NCBI GenBank assembly: GCA_034436015.1
Contig: DAOTWG010000010.1
Coordinates: 173,828 to 237,827 of the forward strand
DNA length: 64,000 nt
Reading direction: 5' to 3'
Source: DAOTVX01 sp034436015
GTDB lineage: Bacteria > Chloroflexota > Anaerolineae > Anaerolineales > Villigracilaceae
Part shown: piece after piece, positions 8,506 through 16,698 of the stretch
Layout: each line of letters begins with the position of its first letter
Position numbering within the stretch: position 1 is the first letter of the stretch
Made by a program: the position numbers and the translations under genes
Notes under the pieces: generated by a model
Databases searched by the model: none
Seen by the model: only the letters and a program-made list of their open reading frames with translations
What the model was told of the DNA's origin: nothing

Positions 8506-9504
8506 TTACGCGTTGCTTTGCCGCCTATTCCGCCAAGCTACTCTGCAGGCTTTCAACAGCGAACCGGCCAGGTTAAAACGATAGAACTGACCAACTGGGT
8601 CCACCAAACCATCGAGGATGCGGTCAATTTCCTCTGGCTCGTTGCTATCAATGACCGAAGCGAACGCCGAAAGGAGACGCGCTCCATAATCCAGTACGCC
8701 ATCTGCCAGACCATAGCAGCCAATGCACTGCGCCCCGGCCGAGGGGCATTTTGCTTCGCAACCGCTGCGAGTCGCAGGGCCGTTGCACGGAATCCCCTGC
8801 TCGAGCAGACATAGTTCGGGGTCGGCCTCCGATAATTGAATGCGCCCAAACTCCTTGATCTTCTTCACGTTGCGCTTGCGCGGACACTCGTCGCAAACGG
8901 TAGAATTCCCCGCCCCAATCACCGAGCCTTTGGGAGGAAGCTGAGCCTTTCCCTGCAGAGCGGCAATAACTAGATCGAGCACAGCCGCAATCTGATGCGA
9001 TTCCGGCGGGCAGCCAGGCATATAATAATCTACATCCACAACCTGATCCAAGGTGCGCAGAATGGGGAACAGAGCGGGAATATGGATTTCCCCTTCAGGC
9101 ATGGCATAGCGCGGCTGCGGGCGGATGCCCTGCGGGTTATCCGTCGAAACCGTAGAGAAGGCGGTCCCAACCACCTCCTCAACCGGAGAAAGATTGGCCA
9201 GGCCCGGAATGCACCCCTCACAAGCGCACGACCCAAAAGCGACCAGAATCTTTGCCTTGCGTCGTAGGAGATGCGCCAGATATTCGTTCTCATCATTGCG
9301 GATGCCTCCATTCCACAGGCAAAGGGTAATGTCACCATCAGCCATTTTCTCTACATCCGCATACTTCGCGTCCATGGCGACCGGCCAGAAGACAACATCG
9401 AAGTTGGCATCTACCTCCAAGATTTTCTCATGAATGTTTAGCACAGCGATCTCGCAACCGCCGCAGGAGGCCGCCCAGTACATAGCGAACTTCGGTTTAC
9501 TCAT
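8506..9504 (-). CDS. mvhG: Group 3c-like [NiFe] hydrogenase small subunit (MvhG-like)
   Basis: This 332-residue iron-sulfur subunit carries electrons between MvhA and MvhD. The N-terminal SCGGCEIAV and the central GSCACEGCIPG and PGCPP segments ligate the proximal cluster. The C-terminal Cys-rich part (CDECPRKRN, then four further Cys pairs ending in CIGCYG) fits two more clusters. There is no twin-arginine signal peptide, so the enzyme is cytoplasmic, unlike uptake hydrogenases of group 1. It overlaps mvhD by 4 bases and is followed by mvhA after ~20 bases. Confidence 0.95.
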   Translation of the reverse strand: MSKPKFAMYWAASCGGCEIAVLNIHEKILEVDANFDVVFWPVAMDAKYADVEKMADGDITLCLWNGGIRNDENEYLAHLLRRKAKILVAFGSCACEGCIPGLANLSPVEEVVGTAFSTVSTDNPQGIRPQPRYAMPEGEIHIPALFPILRTLDQVVDVDYYMPGCPPESHQIAAVLDLVIAALQGKAQLPPKGSVIGAGNSTVCDECPRKRNVKKIKEFGRIQLSEADPELCLLEQGIPCNGPATRSGCEAKCPSAGAQCIGCYGLADGVLDYGARLLSAFASVIDSNEPEEIDRILDGLVDPVGQFYRFNLAGSLLKACRVAWRNRRQSNA

Positions 9505-10004
9505 GCCGCCACCTCCGCTTTAATGGGTGGATTCGGGACAGTCGAGGCAGAGAACTCCGATTCCGTTCCATAGCCTTCTTTCCCCCAATGCAAGGGGCCA
9601 AGAGCACGCACTTCCTCCGTAAACTTATTCACTTCTTCAGCAAACATTGCTCCCTCCGCGGCGCTGGCCCACAACAATTTGAGGCGCGCGGGTTCGATGC
9701 CCAACTGCGCCAAAACGCGACGCATCAGGTGATAACGGCGCAACATTTTGTAGTTCTGATTCAAATAATGGCAATCGCCTGGATGACAGCCAGAGACAAG
9801 AACGCCATCCGCGCCATTGGCAAACGCCTTGAATACGAAAGTTGGATCCAAACGGCCAGAACACATCAGGCGAATCAGGCGAACATTGGGCGCATATTTC
9901 ATGCGCGCTGTACCAGCCATATCCGCCGCGCGATAACTGCACCAATTGCAGGTAAAGCCAATGATCACCGGCTCAAAGGGTTTGTTGTCCGTCGTATCTG
10001 CCAT
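9501..10004 (-). CDS. mvhD: MvhD-like [2Fe-2S] subunit linking hydrogenase to HdrA
   Basis: The 167-residue protein belongs to the methyl-viologen-reducing hydrogenase delta family. Five conserved Cys lie in FTCNWCSYRAAD, RLMCSGRLDP and SGCHPGDCHY. In methanogens MvhD passes electrons from the hydrogenase small subunit to HdrA. The start at MADTTDN (10004) is favoured over the upstream start at 10025 because AGGA precedes it at a workable distance. Its place directly between hdrA and mvhG matches its bridging role. Confidence 0.94.
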   Translation of the reverse strand: MADTTDNKPFEPVIIGFTCNWCSYRAADMAGTARMKYAPNVRLIRLMCSGRLDPTFVFKAFANGADGVLVSGCHPGDCHYLNQNYKMLRRYHLMRRVLAQLGIEPARLKLLWASAAEGAMFAEEVNKFTEEVRALGPLHWGKEGYGTESEFSASTVPNPPIKAEVAA

Positions 10005-10039
10005 AACCGTACATCCTGGGGGCAAGATTCAAGCGCGTC

Positions 10040-12073
10040 TCATGCGCTTTCCTGCACCGCCGCCTCCTTTCTCGCGATGTTCAAGAGTAACAAGCCCTCA
10101 ATCTGGGAAAGAATCTGCTCATTCGAGAACCCCGTGCCGCTGATGGCGCCCGCCGGACAGGCTGCTACACAGGTGCCACATCCCTGGCAAAGCGCCGGGT
10201 TGATCTCGCTGACCATACGATCCTCATGGAAGAGAATGGCGTTGAACGGGCATAGATCGTTGCAAATGCGGCAACCGGAACATTGCTCTTCGTTAACGCT
10301 CGCGCGCACCGGTTCCAGCGCGATTTCCTTTTGCTGAATCTTGCCGACAATGCGCGCCGCCGCGGCCGCGCCTTGTGCCACACTCGAAGGAATATCCTTC
10401 GGCCCCTGAATACAACCGGCTAGATAGATTCCCTCCGTCATCGTCGCGACCGGGTCAAGCTTCGGATGGCGTTCCAGATACCAACCGGCCGCCGAGCAGG
10501 AAATACCAAATTTTTTGGCAATTTCTTTCGCATCTGCCGGCGGCTCAAGACCAGCAGAAAGAATCACCATGTCCACCGGCATTCGACGTTGCTTTCCTAT
10601 GAGCGTATCTTCCACCTGAACGATGAGTTTCCCTTCCTCGCCTGGATTGCGCGCTGCGTCTGTGACCTCGGCCACTTTGCCACGCACAAAGATCGTCCCT
10701 TCCTCAATCAGCCTCTGGTAGAATTCATCATATCCCTTGCCGGGTGTGCGAATGTCAATGTAAAAGTTATAGACCGTTGCGCCAGTCTTCTCGTGGACAA
10801 GGTGAGCAAATTTCAGGCTCTGCATACAGCAGATGGCCGAGCAATAATCGTTATAGTTCTTATCGCGCGAACCGACACAGTGAATGATCCCCACCGACTT
10901 GGGAACCGTCTTGCCATCGCGCAGGACGATGTTGCCCCCTGTCGGACCTGCCGCGTTGGAAAGTCGCTCAAATTCCAGACTGGTAAACACGTTCGCCAGA
11001 CGACCGTAGCCATAGTTCGGGATGCGGCGCGGATCGAACAACTGCCAACCAGTCGCGAGAAGAATATTGCCTACTTCCAACGTTAGAATCTGGTCCTCTT
11101 GCGCAAAATCAATCGCGCCCGTCGGACAGAATTTTTCGCAGGCTTTACAGGTGCCTTTCTGATAGTAGGTGCAATTCGCGCGATCAATGACGGGATACTT
11201 GGGCACCGCTTGCGGGAAAGGCACATAAATTGCCTTGCGATACCCAAGACCCGCCTCGAACTTATCATCAATCACCTTCTTGGGACACTTTTCCCAACAG
11301 ACGCCGCAGCCCGTGCACAATCCCTCGTCGACAGAGCGCGCGCGCTTGCGAATCGTAACCACGAAGTTGCCAACGTAGCCATCCACCTTTTCCACTTCCG
11401 AATAACTGAACACAGTGATGTTCGGGTGAGTGCCCGCTTCTACCATTCTCGGCGTCAGGATACAGGCCGAGCAATCCAGAGTAGGGAAGGTTTTATCGAA
11501 TTGGGCCATGTGCCCGCCAATGGACGGCTCACGCTCCACCAGATAGACCGGATAGCCTGCCTCGGCGATTTCCAACGCTGCCTGAATCCCGGCAATGCCG
11601 CCGCCCACGATGAGCGTGGCAGGATGAATGGGCACGCGCAACGGCTCGAGCGGTTCATGATGGACCACGCGACGCACACCGCCAGCAACGAGGGCTTTCG
11701 CTTTCTCCGTGGCTGCTATCTTATCGGTGTGCACCCAAGAGTTCTGTTCGCGAATGGAAACGAGCTCGCACAGATAGGGATTCAGGCCGGCTCCAGCACA
11801 CGCTGTGCGAAAAGTCTTCTCGTGTAGATGAGGCGAACAGGCGGCCACGACCACACGCGTAAGACCATGCTCTTGAATATCCTTCTGAATCAATTCCTGC
11901 CCCAGACTGGAACACATAAACTTGTAATCTCGCGAGATCACAACCCCTTCCTCTTTCAAGGCCTCGCCGGCCCAGGCGCTGACCTGGGCTACGTCCACCA
12001 CGCCGGCGATATTCGTGCCACAATGACAAACATAAACGCCAACGCGTTGCTTAGGGTTATTCTCGGCGTTCAT
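10040..12073 (-). CDS. hdrA: HdrA-like FAD iron-sulfur subunit (electron bifurcation)
   Basis: This 677-residue flavoprotein is the bifurcating core of Hdr-type complexes. An N-terminal domain with VCHCGTNIAG is followed by an FAD-binding GGGIAGIQAALEIAEAG motif near residue 155. A Cys-rich DCSACI segment occurs where some methanogen enzymes use selenocysteine. Ferredoxin motifs are CTGCGVCWEKCP, CKACEKFCPTG, and a C-terminal pair CSGCRICNDLCP and CQGCGTCVAACP. Full length compared with methanogen HdrA, and no signal peptide. It overlaps hdrB by 4 bases (ATGA). The low-potential acceptor is probably ferredoxin; the high-potential acceptor is unknown, since bacteria lack CoM-S-S-CoB (family knowledge plus inference). 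Confidence 0.95.
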   Translation of the reverse strand: MNAENNPKQRVGVYVCHCGTNIAGVVDVAQVSAWAGEALKEEGVVISRDYKFMCSSLGQELIQKDIQEHGLTRVVVAACSPHLHEKTFRTACAGAGLNPYLCELVSIREQNSWVHTDKIAATEKAKALVAGGVRRVVHHEPLEPLRVPIHPATLIVGGGIAGIQAALEIAEAGYPVYLVEREPSIGGHMAQFDKTFPTLDCSACILTPRMVEAGTHPNITVFSYSEVEKVDGYVGNFVVTIRKRARSVDEGLCTGCGVCWEKCPKKVIDDKFEAGLGYRKAIYVPFPQAVPKYPVIDRANCTYYQKGTCKACEKFCPTGAIDFAQEDQILTLEVGNILLATGWQLFDPRRIPNYGYGRLANVFTSLEFERLSNAAGPTGGNIVLRDGKTVPKSVGIIHCVGSRDKNYNDYCSAICCMQSLKFAHLVHEKTGATVYNFYIDIRTPGKGYDEFYQRLIEEGTIFVRGKVAEVTDAARNPGEEGKLIVQVEDTLIGKQRRMPVDMVILSAGLEPPADAKEIAKKFGISCSAAGWYLERHPKLDPVATMTEGIYLAGCIQGPKDIPSSVAQGAAAAARIVGKIQQKEIALEPVRASVNEEQCSGCRICNDLCPFNAILFHEDRMVSEINPALCQGCGTCVAACPAGAISGTGFSNEQILSQIEGLLLLNIARKEAAVQESA

Positions 12074-13074
12074 GATTGAACCTCCTCGGTGAAGCTAGAG
12101 TGGCGCCGCTTCGGCAACGGAGGCGGCATCGGCAACCCTTCCGGCTTTCGCGGCCGCGGCCGTTCCTCGACCGACTCCGGCGTTTCCACACCAATGCGCC
12201 CCATCGCCGGACGCGCGCTGACGAACTCGCGGCCAAATCCCAATGCCTCCGCCTTCTGCCCAAAGGCAATCCCCATGAGCTGGGTAAAGAACAGCACAGG
12301 AATGTGGTACCGGGTTTTGAAGTAACCGTTCACCTGCCCCTGAAACACGTCTAGATTCATCTGGCACATAGGACACAGGGTCACAATTACATCCGCGCGA
12401 TATTGGTCCGCGCCGGCAATAATGCGACGAATGAGTTCAAAAGCCGTCTCCGGACCAATCTGACTCATATGACCACCACAACAGGAAGTCTTGAGCGGGA
12501 AATCAATTACCTCGGCGCCTAAAACCTTCATCAACTCGTCCAGCTCGGCAGGATGTTCCGGGTCAGAGAAGCGATGGCCATAGTCGGGACGCGGCAACAT
12601 GCAACCCACATAAGGCGCCACGCGCAAACCTGTAAGCGGTTTGACAACCTTCGCCCGCACTGCATCCAGGCCGATATCGTTCAACACAACATCGAGCAAG
12701 TGACGGACCGCCAACGAGCCAGGCGTATAATGCAGACCTCCTGCCGCCAATGCTTGATTAATCTTTTCCCCAAACGATCCGCCTTCTTGCATGTAATGGT
12801 CGGCCTTCGAGAGATTGAGATAGCAGGCCGAACAGGCTGCGACGACCGTCCGCGTCCCGTTTGCCTGTCTTTCGGCCAAAGCCAGGTTGCGGGCAATCAG
12901 AGTATAGGCTGGAGTGCGCTGGATAGCGAGATACTCGGTTGCGCCGCAACAATTCCAATCATCCACCTCGCGCATGTGCACACCCAACACCTCGCACACC
13001 GCCCGCACAGACTGGTAGTAGGCTTTGGCGCTGCTTTCCATAGAACAGCCAGGGTAAAAAAGATACTCGTTCAT
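12070..13074 (-). CDS. hdrB: HdrB-like subunit with two CCG (cysteine-rich) domains
   Basis: The 334-residue protein contains two CCG domains: DDWNCCGATEY near residue 42 and TSCCGGHMSQ near residue 200, plus upstream Cys in FYPGCS and AACSACY and downstream TLCPMCQMN. In methanogens these bind noncubane [4Fe-4S] clusters that reduce the heterodisulfide. Here the ~50 C-terminal residues after LGFGREF form a proline/arginine-rich tail (PRPRKPEGLPMPPPLPKRR) that is not part of the usual domain and may be a flexible docking segment. It overlaps both hdrC and hdrA by 4 bases. Confidence 0.94.
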   Translation of the reverse strand: MNEYLFYPGCSMESSAKAYYQSVRAVCEVLGVHMREVDDWNCCGATEYLAIQRTPAYTLIARNLALAERQANGTRTVVAACSACYLNLSKADHYMQEGGSFGEKINQALAAGGLHYTPGSLAVRHLLDVVLNDIGLDAVRAKVVKPLTGLRVAPYVGCMLPRPDYGHRFSDPEHPAELDELMKVLGAEVIDFPLKTSCCGGHMSQIGPETAFELIRRIIAGADQYRADVIVTLCPMCQMNLDVFQGQVNGYFKTRYHIPVLFFTQLMGIAFGQKAEALGFGREFVSARPAMGRIGVETPESVEERPRPRKPEGLPMPPPLPKRRHSSFTEEVQS

Positions 13075-13661
13075 GCCGCCTCCAGTTCCTTAGCGCGCCG
13101 CAAGATTTTCTTCAGGTCTGCCAGACCACGAATACGCTTCGGCGGCAAAGGCGAGACGCCGCGTTTAAACAACATGCCAACTGCAAGCGGCGCCATCGCC
13201 GGCAACCGCCGCGCGAGGCGCGGGTGGGTCAACGTCTGAATCCCGGCCAACCCGATCTCAAAACTACGCCCGTAGTTCTCTACGTACGTGATAAAGAGTT
13301 TCGAGAAGTCGGACGCAGTTCGGTCAGGTATAATTCCGGCCTCAAGAGCCATGTTCTTGAGCGTGTACATGACATCGGTGATGTGAATTTGTTGAGGGCA
13401 GCGAACGGTGCAATAGTAGCATGAGACACACATCCACGGCGTATTGCTTCGCAACACTTCCTCGCGCATTCCGGCGCGCAACATAGCAAAGATCGCCCGA
13501 GGAGTATGATCCATCGCATTGGCCGAAGGACAAGACCCTCCACAGGTGCCGCATTGAATGCACATCTCTAGGCGTGAGTCCCCAGGCGTGCGAGAGGCAA
13601 CCTCTTGCATAAGCGTCAATGCCCCTCGGGGAGGATCGGCAACAGAGAGAGGTTGAGACAT
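13071..13661 (-). CDS. hdrC: HdrC-like two-[4Fe-4S] subunit
   Basis: This 196-residue protein has two ferredoxin motifs, CIQCGTCGGSCPSA near residue 35 and CVSCYYCTVRCPQQ near residue 80, and transfers electrons between HdrA and HdrB. The start at MSQPLSV (13661) is chosen because GGAG lies upstream at a plausible distance. It is the first gene of the hdrCBA-mvhDGA operon and overlaps hdrB by ATGA. A TATAAT box about 75 bases upstream (13733-13738, minus) is the probable promoter. Confidence 0.94.
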   Translation of the reverse strand: MSQPLSVADPPRGALTLMQEVASRTPGDSRLEMCIQCGTCGGSCPSANAMDHTPRAIFAMLRAGMREEVLRSNTPWMCVSCYYCTVRCPQQIHITDVMYTLKNMALEAGIIPDRTASDFSKLFITYVENYGRSFEIGLAGIQTLTHPRLARRLPAMAPLAVGMLFKRGVSPLPPKRIRGLADLKKILRRAKELEAA

Positions 13662-13732
13662 AGGCACATTCTCCGCTTGATACAAAGATTCGCGCAGGCA
13701 GACTCATCACGCCGCGCCTGCCTTCAAACACG

Positions 13733-13738
13733 ATTATA
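13733..13738 (-). promoter_or_regulatory. Candidate -10 box for the hdr-mvh operon
   Basis: Minus-strand TATAAT lies 72 bases before the hdrC start. The matching -35 region 17 bases upstream reads CTCAAA, only 3 of 6 to consensus, so an activator may be needed. Confidence 0.5.
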
Positions 13739-13832
13739 AACCTTCCACCGTACCCTTTGAGGTGGGAGACGTCATCCCTTCTTGTGATGAAACTCACGAA
13801 GCAAATTTGCCTGATTGTACCACCATTCAGAG

Positions 13833-13838
13833 TATAAT
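13833..13838 (+). promoter_or_regulatory. Candidate -10 box for the menA-like gene
   Basis: Consensus TATAAT lies 52 bases before the preferred start at 13891. No good -35 element is found at 16-18 bases (TTGCCT is 20 bases upstream). It points away from the hdr operon promoter. Confidence 0.45.
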
Positions 13839-13890
13839 GTCGAAACCTTCCCGATTTCTTCACCCGCGAGGCTCTCCGATAAACCTCCTT

Positions 13891-14907
13891 ATGTGGCGCA
13901 AAGCATTAACCGTCATTCCACAAGTCTCGAAAGAGGAATGGGAGAAATTGGATTTCGTCTCCCGCTGGCTCATCAGCACGCGAGCGGCAGTTCTGTTGAT
14001 GACGTTACTCTCGGCAGCCTTGGCCGGCCTCTTCGCCTGGCACGATGGTTATTCCGTAAAGATTGGGGACTGGGTCTTATTGATTTTAGGACTCGTACTG
14101 GCGCATGCCACGAACAATCTATTCAACGATTTTACCGATTACGCGCGCGGCGTGGATCAGAACAACTACTACCGCACCCAATACGGCCCACAACCCTTGA
14201 CCGATGGCCTGTTGACCCGCCGCCAGCATCTGACTTATTTTGCCGTTACCGGTCTCTTGGCGTTGGTTTGCGGTCTCGCCTTAATTGTCTCGCACGGCAA
14301 CGACCCTGTCATCTGGGTTCTCTTAGGTCTTGGAGTCTTCTTTGTGTTGTGCTACACCTGGCCGCTCAAATATCTGGCTCTAGGCGAACTGGCAGTCTTG
14401 ATCGTCTGGGGGCCCTTGATGATCGGCGGCGGTTACTATGTGTTGACCGGAGTATGGAATTGGAGCGTCACCTTGGCAAGTTTACCATACGCCCTCGGGG
14501 TAACGACCGTCATCTTTGGCAAACATATCGATAAACGAGACGCCGATCAGGCCAAGGGAATCCACACGCTGCCAGTGTTAACCGGCGAAAAGGCCGCTCG
14601 CTATACCGTACTTGTCATGATGATCCTTCCCTACCTGTTGGTGCTCGCCCTGATCCTTTCTGGCTATTTCACGCCTATCCTGTTCGTGGTCTACCTCTCG
14701 CTGCCGACGTTCCTGAAGCTCTACCCCGCTCTCCTCGCGCCAAAACCAAAAACCTGTCCCCCCGACTTTCCGCAAGGACAGGGCGGCTGGCCGCTCTACT
14801 TTGCCCCGATTTCCTTCGTGAACAACCGTGCGTTTGGAACCTACTTCTTGATCGGTTTGATTCTGGATACCCTTGCGCGCTTCCTGTGGACACGGGCAAC
14901 GGGCTAA
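13891..14907 (+). CDS. UbiA-family prenyltransferase (MenA-like)
   Basis: An integral membrane protein of about 338 residues with 8-9 hydrophobic segments. The first Asp-rich motif, NNLFNDFTDYARGVD, and the second, DKRDAD, are the Mg-prenyl-diphosphate binding sites of the UbiA superfamily. The YRTQYGPQPLTDGLLTRRQ stretch after motif one resembles MenA, which attaches a polyprenyl tail to 1,4-dihydroxy-2-naphthoate for menaquinone. The frame is open from 13762, but the TATAAT at 13833 and the position of the conserved part favour MWRKAL at 13891; no good Shine-Dalgarno decides it. Other men genes are absent from the window, so another aromatic acceptor is possible. Confidence 0.82.
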   Translation: MWRKALTVIPQVSKEEWEKLDFVSRWLISTRAAVLLMTLLSAALAGLFAWHDGYSVKIGDWVLLILGLVLAHATNNLFNDFTDYARGVDQNNYYRTQYGPQPLTDGLLTRRQHLTYFAVTGLLALVCGLALIVSHGNDPVIWVLLGLGVFFVLCYTWPLKYLALGELAVLIVWGPLMIGGGYYVLTGVWNWSVTLASLPYALGVTTVIFGKHIDKRDADQAKGIHTLPVLTGEKAARYTVLVMMILPYLLVLALILSGYFTPILFVVYLSLPTFLKLYPALLAPKPKTCPPDFPQGQGGWPLYFAPISFVNNRAFGTYFLIGLILDTLARFLWTRATG

Positions 14908-14912
14908 CCGCT

Positions 14913-16676
14913 TCACGGAGCGGAATCTCTAGCCGATAGCGCGCGCACACGCTCGCTCAACAATTTCTCCGCCTCGGATACATGGCGCAACGTCTCCAGT
15001 AACGCCTCGCGTTCTAATGCCAATGCCAACACACTACAACTGATCTCGAAGATGTTGACCGTGTTATCCTCCAACCATGGATCCTCAGAGATAAGCGGGC
15101 CGGATACCGCCAGCAATCCCCAATCATGATCTACCGAGCGCACAGGCAATACCAAGCATGTGGTAATGCCTTTTTTTTGCGACGAAGAAGGCAACATATC
15201 CAGTGGCGGGAAACGCGCCGCGCTAAAGGTTGTTCCAATCCGCAGGAGCAGCCTCCCTTCGCGCATGTAGCAACCGGCGATGCTCAATACAGGTGATTGA
15301 TCGCCGCCTGCTGGCGACCATAATCCCAGACAACCCGAGTACATTGTGGTTTCCCCTATCCACTCCACCTGTTGGGGGGGGCCTCCTACAAGCAATTGAC
15401 TGATATTGTATTGGCTACGCAAAATCTCACTTTGGGTGCGCTGAGAGGTGTTCTGTCGTCGGCGATAGGACCGCATCAGTTCAATCAGCAACTGATCTCG
15501 TAACGTTTGCAAGCGATGATGAGCTGTGGCAGGATCGGCACACTGTTCTATCAACTTAAGGCCAGCCGCCTCGAGCACGCTTAACATCGCTACCAGCGCC
15601 TCAGGGCTGGCATTACGCATGGGCTGCGAAGAAAAGATCGCCTGTAACCAGTCCGGATCAATCTCCACTGCGCCAGAACTGCCCAGGCTTACCTCTAACA
15701 AATGCACCAATTTATCTACCTCGGGCCAGACCTGCGCCGGAGATGGTTCAGTATCCAAGGAAAGAGCAGGAAGCAAGACCTGTACTAATTCCTTCGCCAG
15801 CGAAGCGCGCCAAACCGGAGATACAGGAATGGCGCTCCCTCGGCGCGAAGCGGAACGCGCCAGCAAGCGTTTGCTACTCGATTCTCGCTCGACAAACGTG
15901 GTAGGAATGGTTTCGATTAACGGCGTGGGCGGCTGACCTCCAATTTGAGCCACTAACAGGCGCGCGGCGGTTTCGCCTAACTTGTCGCTATGCTGACGGA
16001 CAGTCGAAAGCGGCGGATTGGTAATCTGAGCCTCGGGAATGTCGTCGAAACCGACAACAGCCACGTCATCCGGGATATGATACCCATGGTCTTGAAGTTC
16101 ACGCATTAAACCGATAGCAGTCCAGTCATTCCCGGCGATAATAGCAGTGCACGGCAATCGCGCCGCCATCAGCTGGCGCGCCGCCAACGCTCCTTGCTCC
16201 GGCAAGGGATTGCTGGTCAAGACAACAAGCCGAGGGTCAAACGGAAGGTTGCTCCGGGCAAGAATTTCCTGGTATGCCCGATACCGTTCCTGAATATCGC
16301 CAATGGAGATATCGCCCACAAAAGCAATGCGCTCGCGCCCTTGGGCGAGCAAGTGTTGCATAATTGCCTCCATCCCCTGACGGTTATCGGGGAAAACCGC
16401 CGGAAAAGGCTGATCGGGCAAGCGGCAACTGATGGTAACAATTGGTTTACCGTCCTGAGCCAGCAAATCCAGACCTTGCGTATAGGTCAGCACCAGCCAT
16501 CCATCCACACGCTGACGCGCCAGATGAGTAAGAGCCACTTGCTCCGGCGTCCCCTGGATAACTAGAATATCTACCTGATGCTGCCAGGCAACCCGCTGGA
16601 TGCCGCTCATAACCTGCTCGAAGAAACGCCCTGAAACGAAAGTTGTAATCAACCCAACGGCGCGGCGATGAGACAT
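14913..16676 (-). CDS. PBP1/LacI-type sugar-sensing protein without HTH, with C-terminal GAF-like region
   Basis: The 587-residue protein opens directly with the sugar-binding fold of LacI/PBP1 proteins (AVGLITTFVSGRFFEQVMSG; DGWLVLT; GFDDIPEAQITNPPLSTVRQ; residues ~1-275), with no DNA-binding helix-turn-helix and no signal peptide. A mainly helical middle (~300-430) is followed by a GAF-like domain (~440-560; LPVRSVDHDWGLLAVSG) and a short coiled coil ending at ERVRALSARDSAP. In related proteins an output domain (HTH, GGDEF or kinase) often follows such a coil; here the gene simply stops. AGGAG lies 8 bases before the ATG at 16676. It starts 22 bases after the lipoprotein GH87 gene and is the last gene of that operon, so it probably senses the sugar cytoplasmically and works through a partner. 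Confidence 0.8.
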   Translation of the reverse strand: MSHRRAVGLITTFVSGRFFEQVMSGIQRVAWQHQVDILVIQGTPEQVALTHLARQRVDGWLVLTYTQGLDLLAQDGKPIVTISCRLPDQPFPAVFPDNRQGMEAIMQHLLAQGRERIAFVGDISIGDIQERYRAYQEILARSNLPFDPRLVVLTSNPLPEQGALAARQLMAARLPCTAIIAGNDWTAIGLMRELQDHGYHIPDDVAVVGFDDIPEAQITNPPLSTVRQHSDKLGETAARLLVAQIGGQPPTPLIETIPTTFVERESSSKRLLARSASRRGSAIPVSPVWRASLAKELVQVLLPALSLDTEPSPAQVWPEVDKLVHLLEVSLGSSGAVEIDPDWLQAIFSSQPMRNASPEALVAMLSVLEAAGLKLIEQCADPATAHHRLQTLRDQLLIELMRSYRRRQNTSQRTQSEILRSQYNISQLLVGGPPQQVEWIGETTMYSGCLGLWSPAGGDQSPVLSIAGCYMREGRLLLRIGTTFSAARFPPLDMLPSSSQKKGITTCLVLPVRSVDHDWGLLAVSGPLISEDPWLEDNTVNIFEISCSVLALALEREALLETLRHVSEAEKLLSERVRALSARDSAP

Positions 16677-16698
16677 AGCGTCTTCTCCTAAAAGGGAA

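Noticed and set aside
11155..11210. A missing cluster ligand in hdrA because one ferredoxin motif has extra residues (CTYYQKGTCKACEKFCP)
   Set aside because: The insertion is common in HdrA proteins and all Cys needed remain; not evidence of inactivation.
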